A stretch of 64,000 nucleotides of DNA from Eopsaltria australis (taxonomy: Eukaryota; Chordata; Aves; Passeriformes; Petroicidae), in the NCBI GenBank assembly GCA_034509425.1, contig JAVTVJ010000294.1, positions 434,001-498,000 of the forward strand. Direction: 5' to 3'. The position numbers and the translations under genes are program-made. The notes beneath the pieces were generated by a model. That model made no database searches. It worked only from the letters and a program-made list of their open reading frames with translations, and was not told where the DNA came from. Shown one piece after another: positions 11,707 through 23,309 of the stretch (positions are counted from its first letter, which is position 1; every line of letters begins with the position of its first letter).

Positions 11707-14700
11707 AGGAGTCATTTTTTCAGCTCCTATGAAGGCCTCAACTCTGATTTCAAAGGCCTGCTGAGAAATAATTTTGAGCATATTTCTCAAGGACCAGCCC
11801 AGAGAGGAGACGTTTTAACAAAATCTATTAGTGAACAAAAATTCATGCTATCTATCATATTGCACCATTCATTCATGCATCATCTAACAAGATGACATTT
11901 AATACAAAATAAGAATGATGAAGGTCACAGGAATTTGCACAATTTATTATTGGTGTCAAGCCAAATTAGTTTAGCCAGTGCTTGACTAAAATTTGCCTAG
12001 GATGACTCTCTCTTGAGTAAAAGGTTATTATCTGGTGGATATTCCCCTCTCATTCTTGGTTTTTCCCTGTGAGAATAGCACTGACTGTGGGCAGTTCTCC
12101 TAATCTCACTGGAAGAAGTTTATTCACATCTCATGTCATGATTCCGTCCTGCTTTCACTTGCTTTTGCAGATCCCTACAGCCACTCTTCTCAATAACCCA
12201 TCTAAGGACTGTGAGAAAACGCAGGAGCAGTGCTGTTCTGTCAGGAAACCGACAGAGAAACACCCCTGGGAGGCAAGGGGGGTAAAAGAACACATGGTGT
12301 GCATGAGCAATGACTCTTTTAAGAGTACCTTTGGGAGCTGACCTAAATAATCATCTGCAGGAATGAATGACCCCTTTGAGCACAAGTCAAAAATGATCCT
12401 ATTTAATTAGCCCGTTTGATAGTTTTGGGATTTACTCATGGTGACACCAAACCATTTTAGTTCTTTGGTCAAGACAAATATGAATTTGTAACAAACCCTA
12501 GTCTTTGTTGAAATAGAACTCAAAACAATCACTAACATGGGTATAAATACAGAAATTGCTCAATACTTTTCAGAAATCCAGCCAAAGTTTATTCTCTCTG
12601 AGATTCATACCACAGGTTTAGGGTTTTTTTAAGTCTGTTTTTAAAATACCACATTTGTGCTCCTGTGAATGATTCAGACACTGCTCTGGTTCATCTTTAA
12701 TGAAGTCATCAGAGTTACATCAGGGTTAATTAAACCCAAGAGGCACAAAACTTCAGTGTGGATTAAACAGGCTATCTCATAAGCCTTGGATATGAGAATG
12801 AATAATATTCAAATCTGACAAGTACCTATCATTCCCATATTATTCCTGGATGCATTGGTTATTCTAGTTCCCTCATTATATGACAAAATTTGTCCACAAG
12901 ACTTGACATCAATTTCTACTTCATTTGGAATGATATAAACATCATTTATATCACCCAGTGTGTAGTGCAGGGTTAAGCTACACCTCTGGGTAACAAACAA
13001 ATCTAGACTGAGTTTCCATGGATTCATCATGAACAAAGTAATATCTTGGAAGAGGGAAGTCAAAAAAACAACACCACAAAAAGCCCTTTGGTCTGAGCAA
13101 TTTTAAGTCCTAATGCAACATTCCTGCCTATGAAAATTAATGCTGCAAAAGCCCTAGAGAGAAACCTGTAGAAAAACTAATCCATCACTACAGCTAGAGC
13201 TGGGAAAGGCTTTTCTTCTAAAACTTTTTTTTTTTGAGACAACAATACTTTCTTCCAACTGAAATTATTCAAATAGTCAAGGAAGATTTTTTTTTTACCT
13301 TCTTTTTATAAGTTTTCAGCTGAATCAATCCCTCAGTCTAGCTCGGTATGTAATCACATCAATATTAGACTCAGCACAGGGAGTGTGAGAGGAACAAGTG
13401 ACCAGGACATCTTTTGGTGACACTTTGCCTGTTCAGGGTTGTGAGTTTCAGCCGCACAAGGTCTGTGCTGCTGTACAGGGAACAATTACTCCCATAAAGC
13501 TCCTTGTGACTGACAGACTTCAGAATTACTAGGCTTTTTAAGTGTCTTATTTCAATGTGGTCAAAATTCCTCAAAAATAATGTTTCAATAAAATTTTAGA
13601 ATCAGTGCCAGTCTCTTTCACCACCACTTTAAAAGTCATATCCTAAAGGCATTTGAAGGCCTCCTCTGAATGATTCTACATGATAAAACAAAAAGATTTT
13701 ACCTTGAATGCAATGATCAGTTGCAATGTGAAACTTCTGGTTTTGTGAGCAGAGAGGAGCAAGCCCAATGTAATTTTTAGACTTCTGATTATTTTGGGGT
13801 TTTAGCACTTTGCTTGTTCTCGTGGGTGACAGCAATGTCCAACACCAGGCTTTGCCGGATAGATCACAGCAAACTTCGATTGCTTCTAACTTTGCTAAAT
13901 GTAGACACTTGGGCTGAAATCTCCCAACATTTGTCTCTACCTCACGCAAAACATATTGAGGGTATTGGTGAACATATTTCTGTAATTTCCAAGAACAAAC
14001 ATACAATACAGAAAGAGATAAATTTTTATTAAAGTGAAACAAAACTACCTGGAACTGATCCTTCAAGAAACTAAGTGGCTTTGTGCTTCTCTTTCCTCAG
14101 CTGTGCTTCATGGGCAGTAGCTGAGAGCAGAACTGTGCTAATGTACTGATGGGAGGAGACGGGAGGAGGAATAAAGCCTTACACCATCATATTTGTTTCT
14201 GCAGAAATTATCTGGCAATAGTTCATGGCACTGTTCACACAGACCACAGCCTCAGTTTGGCATCAGAACATCTGGGGAGTGATGTGCCTTTCCCTATCTG
14301 TAAGGCAAAATGGATCATTCCAGCATTGTCCAAACTCCCCTTACCCCAGCTTGGGATGTTTCTATCTGCATGGATGTGATTTAATAGAGTTCCCTCCTCC
14401 TGCTCAACTGCACAATTTGCAAGCATCCCTGTGCTCTTCAAGAATGAATTATCAGCTTGGCTACTCCTGATCTCCTAAATTTCAGTTGAAATCACACCCT
14501 ATCAGGCAAATAATCAGAACAGTGGGAGGATTTGGGAGCTTAAAACAAGACAGGTAAGACAAAGTGCTAATGAACAAAACATTGAGTTTTCAAATGCAGT
14601 TGTTTTTCCTCAGGGTATTGAAAATAAATGAAGCTCATTTTCGAGGATAAGAGCATTCTTTGAGCCATATACCTGTAACTGGGCTTGAATTCGTACTTCC

Positions 14701-17700
14701 ACTGCCTTTGGAGAGTTTCATTATTTTTTATAATATTCTAGCTGCCATTCAAATCTCAAACAAATAATGAATAATGTAAAATCAATTGCCTGGGAATAGG
14801 TTTCCTTATAAAAATCCAGTGAGTTGGGGTAATGTGGCTCAATTTTATTTTTTCCTCATTCCAGTTGTTCAGGAACTACTCTTAATCTTCAGACTCCCAG
14901 GTAATTTATATCCAGCAACCAACTTGCAGATTTCATTTCATCAAACAGACTGATGAGAATGATAAATTTTTAGATTGCTGAAACATAGAATCCTGGCAGG
15001 TTTGAGATGCTGTGAATGGTTTCAGGAGTACCTCTTGGGGCAATATTACTTTTTATAGCTTCTTAGCTATGAAAAATCCATACTCAAAGCATGTTGAAGG
15101 ATAAAAGACAGCTCATAGGTAAGTTTGGATAATGACCTCTGATAGACATTTTACCAGCTCTGTTGGCTGATGGCTGTTGATTTTCATATTTAAATGCAGT
15201 AATACATCTTTAATTACAATTGCAATCACCTCTAGTGAAGTAGGAGCTACACTGTAGACTCCAACAAGCTTCAGGTACATTCACATAATTGCTCACATAC
15301 AATGTATTTGAAAATTTGACAGTAAAGTTAAATGAAATATTATTTAATTTTTGTATCTTGGCACTGCTATCACTAATTTCTAAATTAAAGTGGCATTTCT
15401 GTATGTCTTTGGTACTTTCAGTCTGCAAACAGACCAAAGTCAGGTTTAAGAGGATGGTCGCAGCAGATTGGCATAAGCACTTTGCAGTGCAGGTCTTTCC
15501 TAAGATAATGAGCAATGAGTTAAAATTATAGGATTTTTCTTCTTCTTTTGAAAATTTTTGTTACTATATAAAATGTAGTGATTTACTAACATTTCAAGTC
15601 TTGTAAAGACTACCAAATTATTCACAGTCATGATAAAAACCAAGTCACTTCTTGAATTTCTCTTGCACCTTTTTCACAGAAATCAGACTGCATGAAACCT
15701 TCATCTATATGCATTGTGAAAGTGCTTTTGAGCCTGAAAACTGGTAGAGGGGAAAAAAAGAGCAATGCCTTGAACTTCAAAGTAGCAAGCCCTTGAAAGC
15801 CTCAAACAAAGAAAAAAATGTAAGGTTTTTTTCACCAAGAACTGGAGACATGTAGGCAAGGTACCCCAGAAATATCCCTAGAATCATGTCTCTAACAATT
15901 AGTTTCTACACCAACGAACAGCCAGGCAAGACCAGAAACTTGATGGAAATGTCTGGGACTTTTTTTCATTTCTTTATTTTAATCAGCAGTTTCCCCATGG
16001 AAACCAGATCTGTTTAATACAAAAGAAAACATCAAACACCTCCCATTTTCTTCCAGAGAAAGAAAAAGTAATAAACTAGAGATTTGGGATGTTTCTGACC
16101 AGCATTAAGAGTCACTGGCTTTGCAAGCTATTTCAAGTTGTAGAGATAAACACATTATTTAGGACACATTGTGTCTAAAAATTCTTTGCTAGCTGTATCC
16201 TCCTGAACTCATCTGGAATTCTGAGCTTCCAATTTTGTATTCTTTGAACGACTGGATCATTGGAACATACATCCCCACAAAATTTCCTTTAAGTACTGTT
16301 AAAATATTCACAAGTTTTAATCAATAAATTACACGGCTTGGGTTTTTTCAGTGACATGTTCACATCAAGTGTCAAAGAGATTATCTTACTTGGTTAAATT
16401 TAAATGAGAAGTTTCTCCTGTCTGTGGAACAAATGAAAACTAATATCATTAATCTTTGATACTATGGATATTAACAGTATTTACAGCCCACCAAATTTGT
16501 GCACTCTGAAGTCTGAGGGCTTCCCAGTGTAGATTAGCTTTTCTTCATACCAAAAGTCAGGAACACGTCACTTGCACATCAATAAAAAATATACATAGCT
16601 CAGGACACCTCTAATAACTCTCAGGGATCAATAATAGAAATGTACACTTTCTGATTTGATATCAAAAAAGACAGCAGTGTTTGCACTACAAGAATGAAAG
16701 AGAAGATTTTGCTGCTAAAATTGAAGTTAAACTGAGTTGACATAAACTTCTTTCTCAGCACTGTCCTGATCATCCTATTTGATGATGTACACAAATATCA
16801 CAGCAGAGGTTCTTCTCATGGATTGCTAGCTCATCTCTAAATTAGAAGTCAATGAAAACTAAAAAAAGAAAAAAGTTACAGTTATAGTATCAACAAAGTA
16901 TTTCCATGAAAAAGGTCTGGAAAAGTCTCTTGGCATCTGAACTGAAATCTACACCCAGAAGAATCTGATACTCAGTAGGTAAGAACTCTGCCAGAAGGGA
17001 GAAGGATTTTGTTGGTTTGTAGTGTTCTGCTTAAGGTTTAATCAACCCCTACCCTAAGACACTGTTACCATGCTTACAAATTACTTGTGTGGTTTCCAAT
17101 CTCCATGTAACACAGCACTGGCAGTAATTCAAAAGTTAAGTGATAATTCCCACAGAGCAAGTCAAGAGCTGAATGGCCAAAGAGGAGTTGCTTCCATAAG
17201 ACCACTGGAACTTTCCAGAAGGGGCTGAAGGTACAAGTCACAGCCAAAGTGAGAGGAAGAGGGGTTTTTTTGTTTTTAATTAAGCTGAACATCCTCATTT
17301 TATCCAGGTAGAGCATTTTCTATCCATAGATCTGGTATTTAAAAGGAAAAAAAATAAGTTTCCTATAACCTGGTTGCTCAAAACCACAGAGAAATCCCCC
17401 ATTTCTTTAAATAATCCAAGTTGGCTTGGAGGCTTCAGAGCATTTGAAGTCACAGTGCCCACTCTTGAGATACTGAATAATGCAGCACAAGAGGAGTTTC
17501 TGCCACACAGCAAGGCCAAAGGAGCAAAGACACTTTGAGTTGAAAGATGCAATTAAGGCAGGGCTGCAAGGGGACCCTCAGGACGAGTTTTGAATGTTCT
17601 CTGCAAAGTCGCCTTCCTGACTTTTCAAGGACTGAAGGCATCAGAGGAACAGATGTAACAGCCAGGCTTTCTGCTTAGCACTGACAGCTCCTGGCAAGCA

Positions 17701-17739
17701 GCAAGTGGGTACAGACCAAGCCTAAGGAAAGCATTCTTC

Positions 17740-17780
17740 AAAGGTGTCTGGCTGCAACTGAGGCAGCCAGACACAGCTTT
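17740..17780. repeat. 12-bp GC-rich inverted repeat, extended to 16 bp with a bulge
   Basis: GTGTCTGGCTGC (17744-17755) and GCAGCCAGACAC (17763-17774) are exact complements around a 7-base loop AACTGAG. AAAG (17740-17743) then pairs with CTTT (17777-17780) across a two-base bulge. Seven to eight of the twelve core pairs are G-C, so this is one of the most stable hairpins in the window. Pairing does not continue far enough for a usual microRNA precursor. Confidence 0.9.
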
Positions 17781-18141
17781 ACTGTTTGCAGTCCCTAAGG
17801 TGAGCATAAATTGTTTTCAAGGGGGTCTAGTTGGCCATTTCATGCTATGTTTCCCTCAGTGCTGGGGCACTGGCAAAGGCAAGGCTGTGAGGCAAGAGCA
17901 GCAGGAACATGACTGGTAGGAAAAAGCCAATACTTGAAATATTCTTGATTTGATTCTCTCCCAAGTCACAATACTGACAGCCCTGGCACAGTGGTGTTTT
18001 CAACATTGGGAAAGTCAAAAACTACAGGGTTTCCTGGCTTTCCCCCAGTGTGCTTTATTCATTTGACTGTGCTGTCGTGGAGTATCTCCCATGGACTAGT
18101 TATGTAAGAGCAATCCTCATATCCTGGGATTTCTTAAAACT

Positions 18142-18179
18142 TTATTATCACTATTATTATTATTATTATCACTATTAAT
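18142..18179. repeat. (ATT)n microsatellite, interrupted
   Basis: A run of TAT/ATT trinucleotides, broken twice by TCAC, spans about 38 bases and includes six uninterrupted TAT units in the middle. It is an ordinary simple repeat. Confidence 0.9.
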
Positions 18180-19154
18180 ACCTACCAAAAATGGCAACAT
18201 ATCAGAAATCATGACCAACTCCAAATCAGTTTGTATTTTGAGTGCAAAAACATGGTTCTACCGCACTGCCTGAAACCCTTAATTAAACAGAAATACAGTA
18301 ATGAGACCAAGACAAACTCTGCTCTCAGAGAATAAGAATAAATCTATTGCCTCCTTGATTTTCCACATGCACACAAGGGAGCGGGACTTTGGTTTAATAT
18401 CGTTATTTCTGTCAGAATCATTGTTCACATATAGGTGAGCTGAGACTACTACGCCATAGGACACGATTTGCATCCTGATTACCTTGAATCACAAGCAGGA
18501 GTCCATTTCCCAAATGCATGACAAGAGTTCAGATTCCATTTCCACATTGGAGAAGAAAAGGAGGGAGCGTGCAGTTTGCAGGCCAGCACGCCAAGGCTCA
18601 AAAATCCATTATGCAAATCATCTAGGAAAACCTATTCAGCCTGCTCATCTTGTTTGTTTGTCAGCTTGAACAAGGATCAGGAGAAATTCTTCAGGCTGTA
18701 CAACTCAAGCTCTTGTTCCACAGTAACAATTTGCACTGATGATACATTACACAAAGGAGATGGAGGAGCAGAGGGTGCTGGAAGCAGCCACCTTTTTTTC
18801 TCCTAGGCACAGCAAATGATTCCCAAGAAATACTACAGATCTGATTAAAATATCAGTTTCCAAAATGCACAAGAGCATACTGTGAAATTTCTATTATCTG
18901 ATACTTTCCTAAGGCATGCAGCTTTTGTCTCTGAGAAGTAAACAGCTCAAGTCTGGCTTGACTTCACCTGCCTGTTTGAGCCCCGGGAATAAACACAGCC
19001 CTACATTTGCTTTGTAGTGATGGATTTCAGCCTCTGTTTTTATAAGGCAAGAAACAGAATTACCTGCAATACCTTTGAAACAAATCAAGAATTAAAACAA
19101 AGCTATTTTCCATGGAAAGAATATTCACAAAATTACTTAGGGATTGTACATTGG

Positions 19155-19254
19155 AAAAAAAAAAACAACAAAGAAACCCACAAACCAAAAAGAGAAATCA
19201 CCAAAAAAGCACCCTCCAAAAAAACCCAGCCAAACAAGAGTAAAACAAAAACTA
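19155..19254 (+). repeat. A/C-rich low-complexity stretch
   Basis: It begins with an A11 run and continues as AAACCCACAAACC/CCAAAAAAGC-type sequence, similar in texture to 11604-11706. It creates a lysine-rich apparent frame (19017-19277) that I reject as coding. Confidence 0.8.
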
Positions 19255-20888
19255 ATTGCTCCACTGCTGAAGAGTGAGTGAAGATAAAGGTGATTTTCCT
19301 TAGGTAAACTCAGAACTCAGGTGTTTTCCGATTCACATTCTTGCAATGGCTCTGTTTTTTTTCACTGGCTGCAATTACATCTGTGCAAAAACATTTTTTC
19401 TTTTTCTTCTTTTTCAAGATGTTATCACAGAGGTTACCAGCATCTCTGACTGGATCAGCCTTGACCAGCAGCACATCCCTCTGGGAGCTGCCTGGCTCTG
19501 CTGGACAGGCAGGGAGCTTCCAGCAGCTTCTCCCAGAAAACAGCCCTGTAGCTGCCCCGCTACCAAAATGTGGCCATGCAAACCCAATACAATGTGGTAT
19601 CAAATGCAGGACAGTTCATACTTAGTGAAGTGCCTTGATTTTTAAGTCTTTGTTTATCATATAGTGACAATATGAGTACCACAAATTCTTATAGATAGAA
19701 TTAAAGCTCAACTTCACTTGGGGAGCCTACTGGAGAGCTGGCACTTTCTCAAATTAAGTGTTTTCAAGTCAGAGAGTGCTCAATAAAGACTGAGTTCAGC
19801 ACAGAGACACACTGTCCAGGAAAAAAAAAAAAAGGTGGGTGGGACAATAGTATAATTCCCCCATTTACACCAGCTGAAGATCTATTGACATGACAAAGAC
19901 TGACAATTTGGGCAGGAATCTGTAAAACACAAATGAAGATGTGTTTACATAGTTGTGGAAGAAGAGAATTCCAGGTTAGCTCAGTCTCTTGTATGTAAAG
20001 GAAACCAAGATCCTTGTAAAATTGGCTTCCTACCAATGGTAAGAGCATTCCTATTTGTAAGCCACTAACTAAAGCACTGTCAAGATAATATAAGAAAAGC
20101 TGAAGCATAATAACACCCTGACCAGCCACAGGAGAGCTGCCAATATCCCTCAGGGTTGTTTAACTGATCATGTTCCCCCTATGTCTTGTGGCACTTGTGG
20201 GAATTGATTCTTTAAGATTATTTTTCATTATTTCTAATGTATTTTCTAACTTCCACTCTGTTGGGCTCAGGTTTGATATTTAATAACCTGAAAAACAAAC
20301 CCAGGTGGGCTGCCAGGCTGCCTCTCAACAGCTTCTGCTGACAAAGGGGAAACCAAAGACAGCAGGCTGGAGCTGACTTTGCAAAGCTTGACTTTTTTAT
20401 AACTGTTTCCTCTTCATAATTTGAAAGACAGGCTTGAGCTTCCTCTGGGGAGTGAGCATTTTGGGACAGTTTCAGAACTGCAGGCAGCCCCAGCACTGGG
20501 CTCCTGCCTGTGAACAGGGGCTCTGTTTTATTCAACGCTCTGTTTTTTCCCCAATGTGTTCATTGATCACTATCTTTTTGATGATCACATTGCAGTCTCC
20601 TACAAGGAACTTTTTCCCTGCTATTGTCCATCAAATCTCCAGTTCCTACTCCCAGACAGCTTCCCAAAAGTTAGTCTACTCCTAAATTTGTTTATCCTTT
20701 TGCTTACATGTTTTTCAAAGTTCACCCTGCATTATTGAAGCTGTTACTGCTCTTTAGATTCAAGTTCCAAGACTTTCTCCAAATTTTCCTGATTTCTGAT
20801 CTTGATTCATTTATTTACAAATATTTTGCCATGGTATTTACTTTTGTTCTGTATTTTTCCATGCTGAGTCAGAATTAATATTACCATC

Positions 20889-20910
20889 GCATCTGGTGAT
20901 TTCCAGATGC
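20889..20910. repeat. 8-bp inverted repeat
   Basis: GCATCTGG and CCAGATGC flank the loop TGATTT. The half-sites contain CATCTG, the reverse of CAGATG, so each arm carries an E-box (CANNTG). Paired E-boxes could bind bHLH proteins, but that is inference and the arrangement is common by chance. Confidence 0.6.
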
Positions 20911-23258
20911 ATTTGGAACCCTACTTTTTGTAGTATAAACAAAAACTCCAAAGCAATCTTTCTTAAAAATCATACAGTTCTAGGAGAGGAAAATGATCCA
21001 AGTAAAAAATGGTGAAGTGAATAAAGGGATATTTTTCCTGTTTTTTTGTTGGTTTGTTTTTTTAATTTCCCTAGAATTTCTCAAAAGTTGAAATCATTGT
21101 TTCCACTCTAAGATGGTGCTTCATGAAAACCAAAAGTGTTGTGTCCTGTTCAAACTTCTCAGCAGTCTTATTGTTTAGTTTTAAAAGAAGAATAGGACCA
21201 GGATTGTACTATGGACACATAAAAGAAAGTCAAGTAATTAATTTGGAAAACACTAGGAAAGACTTAGTATTGAAGCACTTTGACAAAGCTTGGGTAGTTT
21301 AAAAAGAAAATTTCTTCATTCCTTCAGAGGCTGTGTTTTATTTCCAGGGAAAAGAGTGAAAGCAAATTTCAAAAGTCTTTGCTCAGCTATATTAATCCCA
21401 TCCATAAAGCCTGTTGACAACCAGTCTGTGAGTAATTAGGAGAATTGAGTATAAATTCCCATAGAGCTGAAAACACCATTGATCTCATATTCTCTCCAAA
21501 GCGAACAGGAAGTGTCTTAGTGACAGCTGGGTTTTTTTCATTGATGCACATGCAACACAGGAAATGGAGTTTTTTGATTGTTAGTGCCCTGCAGAGTTTC
21601 TGGTAATCAAGATGAGATTCCTGCCCAAGCTGTACTGTCCTCATTTAATTTGGCTGCTCAACATGCAACTGGAGAGGTCACATCATGTCAAGACACCTCC
21701 CTAGTATGCTTGCAGTCAAAATTAAGAATGCCCTATTAAGTACCATCATTAATATACATAAAGAGGGAACAAAAATAACTTCCCAATCTAGGTCTTCACA
21801 ACTACAGTAAGGTTTAGAATTAGTCTACTTCAAAGAACTGCAAATAAGCGTATATGAGGAAAAAAGTGCCTGTAGTCAATTGTACCAACAGAATTAAACA
21901 AAAATACCAGCAAGTCGAGTAGAAAATTGGCTAGAAATTGGAAATCAAGCCATAATAGGCAATTGCTTACAAAGGAGGCAAACAAGGTAGAAAGGATACT
22001 TCTTATTTTCCATCTGTATCAGTTATGTAGATTAAGGTATAATAATTCCTTCAGGAAATTCAAGAAATCGAATAAGTACTATTCACAGGTTTGCCTAAAC
22101 GTTAGCATAAGAAGAGATATTGGTTTCTAAATGCTGTCCCAGCAGCACTTTGACACAGTCTAGCAAATAGAATTTAATACAGCTAAGTGGACTTTGCATA
22201 ATGTAAGTTAAACATTAATTCTAACCACAAAGTAAGGAGCAAATAATGCAGATAACACATATTAAAAGGATTAATGAAGCACAACAGATTGTTTCTCCCC
22301 AGCTGCATTGTAAGAGCAAGAAAATGGGAGAGCAAGATGCTAGGCTGACCAGAAATCCAAAGTTATATTACACAATAAACAAAATAATCTACACTTGCCA
22401 TACTAAATTCAGTTTTGGCTCATTATTTATAGGAAAGTATTTAGGGGAAAACAAACAAACAAAATAAAAGGAGTATCCAGGGTATATGTTATCCTAGTCA
22501 CTGTCAAATAAGAATTACCATGAACTTGTGTTTCCTCAGTCTGTTTCAAAAGGCACATTAGTAAATGCTTAATAGTCTTCAGTAAAAAATGCATATGTTT
22601 ATCAGCAGGTTCATTATTTCCCTCACAGGTGCTTATTTATGAAGGTTCCCTTAGGTTGAAGTAAAGCATATTCATTCCCCATATTTCTAAAGTAAACACG
22701 TCTGTGATTATTATTGATGGGAAGAATTATGTGACAGCAATGCAGAGCAGGGATCATAAACAAACAGTGAGGCTCACCAAGCTGTGCACAGACACAAACA
22801 CGAGCAATGGTGTTGCTAACAGCTGGTAAACATTCAAATTTGGTGTTCCTGTCGTGTTGTGTGACATTAGGGTCAAGCATGTGAAACGGAGAATTGTATA
22901 GCTTATTTGGAATCCACATACATTCCTATTAATGCATCATTTAAAGGCTTCTAGCTAAGCCTGGAATACAATATTAATGTGCCAATCCATTCTATTCATA
23001 ATGGTGCATTGTCATTTTTAACAGCTACAAGACTAAATCCTAGAAAATATATTTTCACATTAATTAATTTTTTCCTCAATCTACTTGCCTATGAATGGGC
23101 TGTGCACAGGTTATTCCTATCCCCTTTTTCCTAGTTTTTAAAATTGAAGGTTAGAAAACTTACACCAGCAGATGTTACTTCATTAAGACTATGATTTCAG
23201 ACTGAAAACCTGTGAATTTTAACAAAAAGGAGAAGTCCCCCCTCAACTTAGTCTTCTT

Positions 23259-23309
23259 ATTTACACATTGCTCCAATTTACACAAAGCTCCAATTTACAC
23301 ATTGTAAAG
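23259..23309. repeat. 17-bp minisatellite, three units
   Basis: Three consecutive 17-base units begin with ATTTACACA. They are ATTTACACATTGCTCCA, ATTTACACAAAGCTCCA and ATTTACACATTGTAAAG. Units 1 and 2 differ at two positions and unit 3 diverges in its last five. This is a small old tandem duplication, probably from replication slippage. Confidence 0.9.

Larger units (their letters stand above)
6751..14000. other. No gene recognised; non-coding DNA with hairpins
   Basis: This stretch holds three of the better inverted repeats (7362, 8972, 9853), the G-run at 8214 and an A/C-rich tract at 11604. Frames of 138 codons (7045-7461 -) and 145 codons (13629-14066 -) are open. The first is a Phe/Ser-rich low-complexity read-through of GA-rich DNA and the second has no recognisable motif. 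The frame 12809-13063 - was read closely and not recognised. Confidence 0.7.
14001..23250. other. No gene recognised; non-coding DNA
   Basis: It contains the GC-rich hairpin at 17740, the (ATT)n run at 18142, the A/C-rich tract at 19155 and short T/A homopolymers. Frames up to 121 codons (19764-20129 -) show a hydrophobic, Cys- and Phe-rich composition typical of antisense AT-rich sequence. Around 14283-14320 a short stretch recalls the MIR core, but not enough to call. Confidence 0.7.

Noticed and set aside
13629..14066. 145-codon minus-strand frame as a gene or exon
   Set aside because: It has no recognisable motif, no convincing splice context, and a length compatible with chance.
14283..14325. 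MIR core-like words (TGTGCCT, CTATCTGTAAG, CAAAATGG)
   Set aside because: The match is limited to about 35 bases with insertions, too little to support an element.
14985..15010. ACATAGAATCCTGG, similar to the start of an antisense CR1 3' end
   Set aside because: The following sequence does not continue with any CR1 block, unlike the clear copy at 60021.
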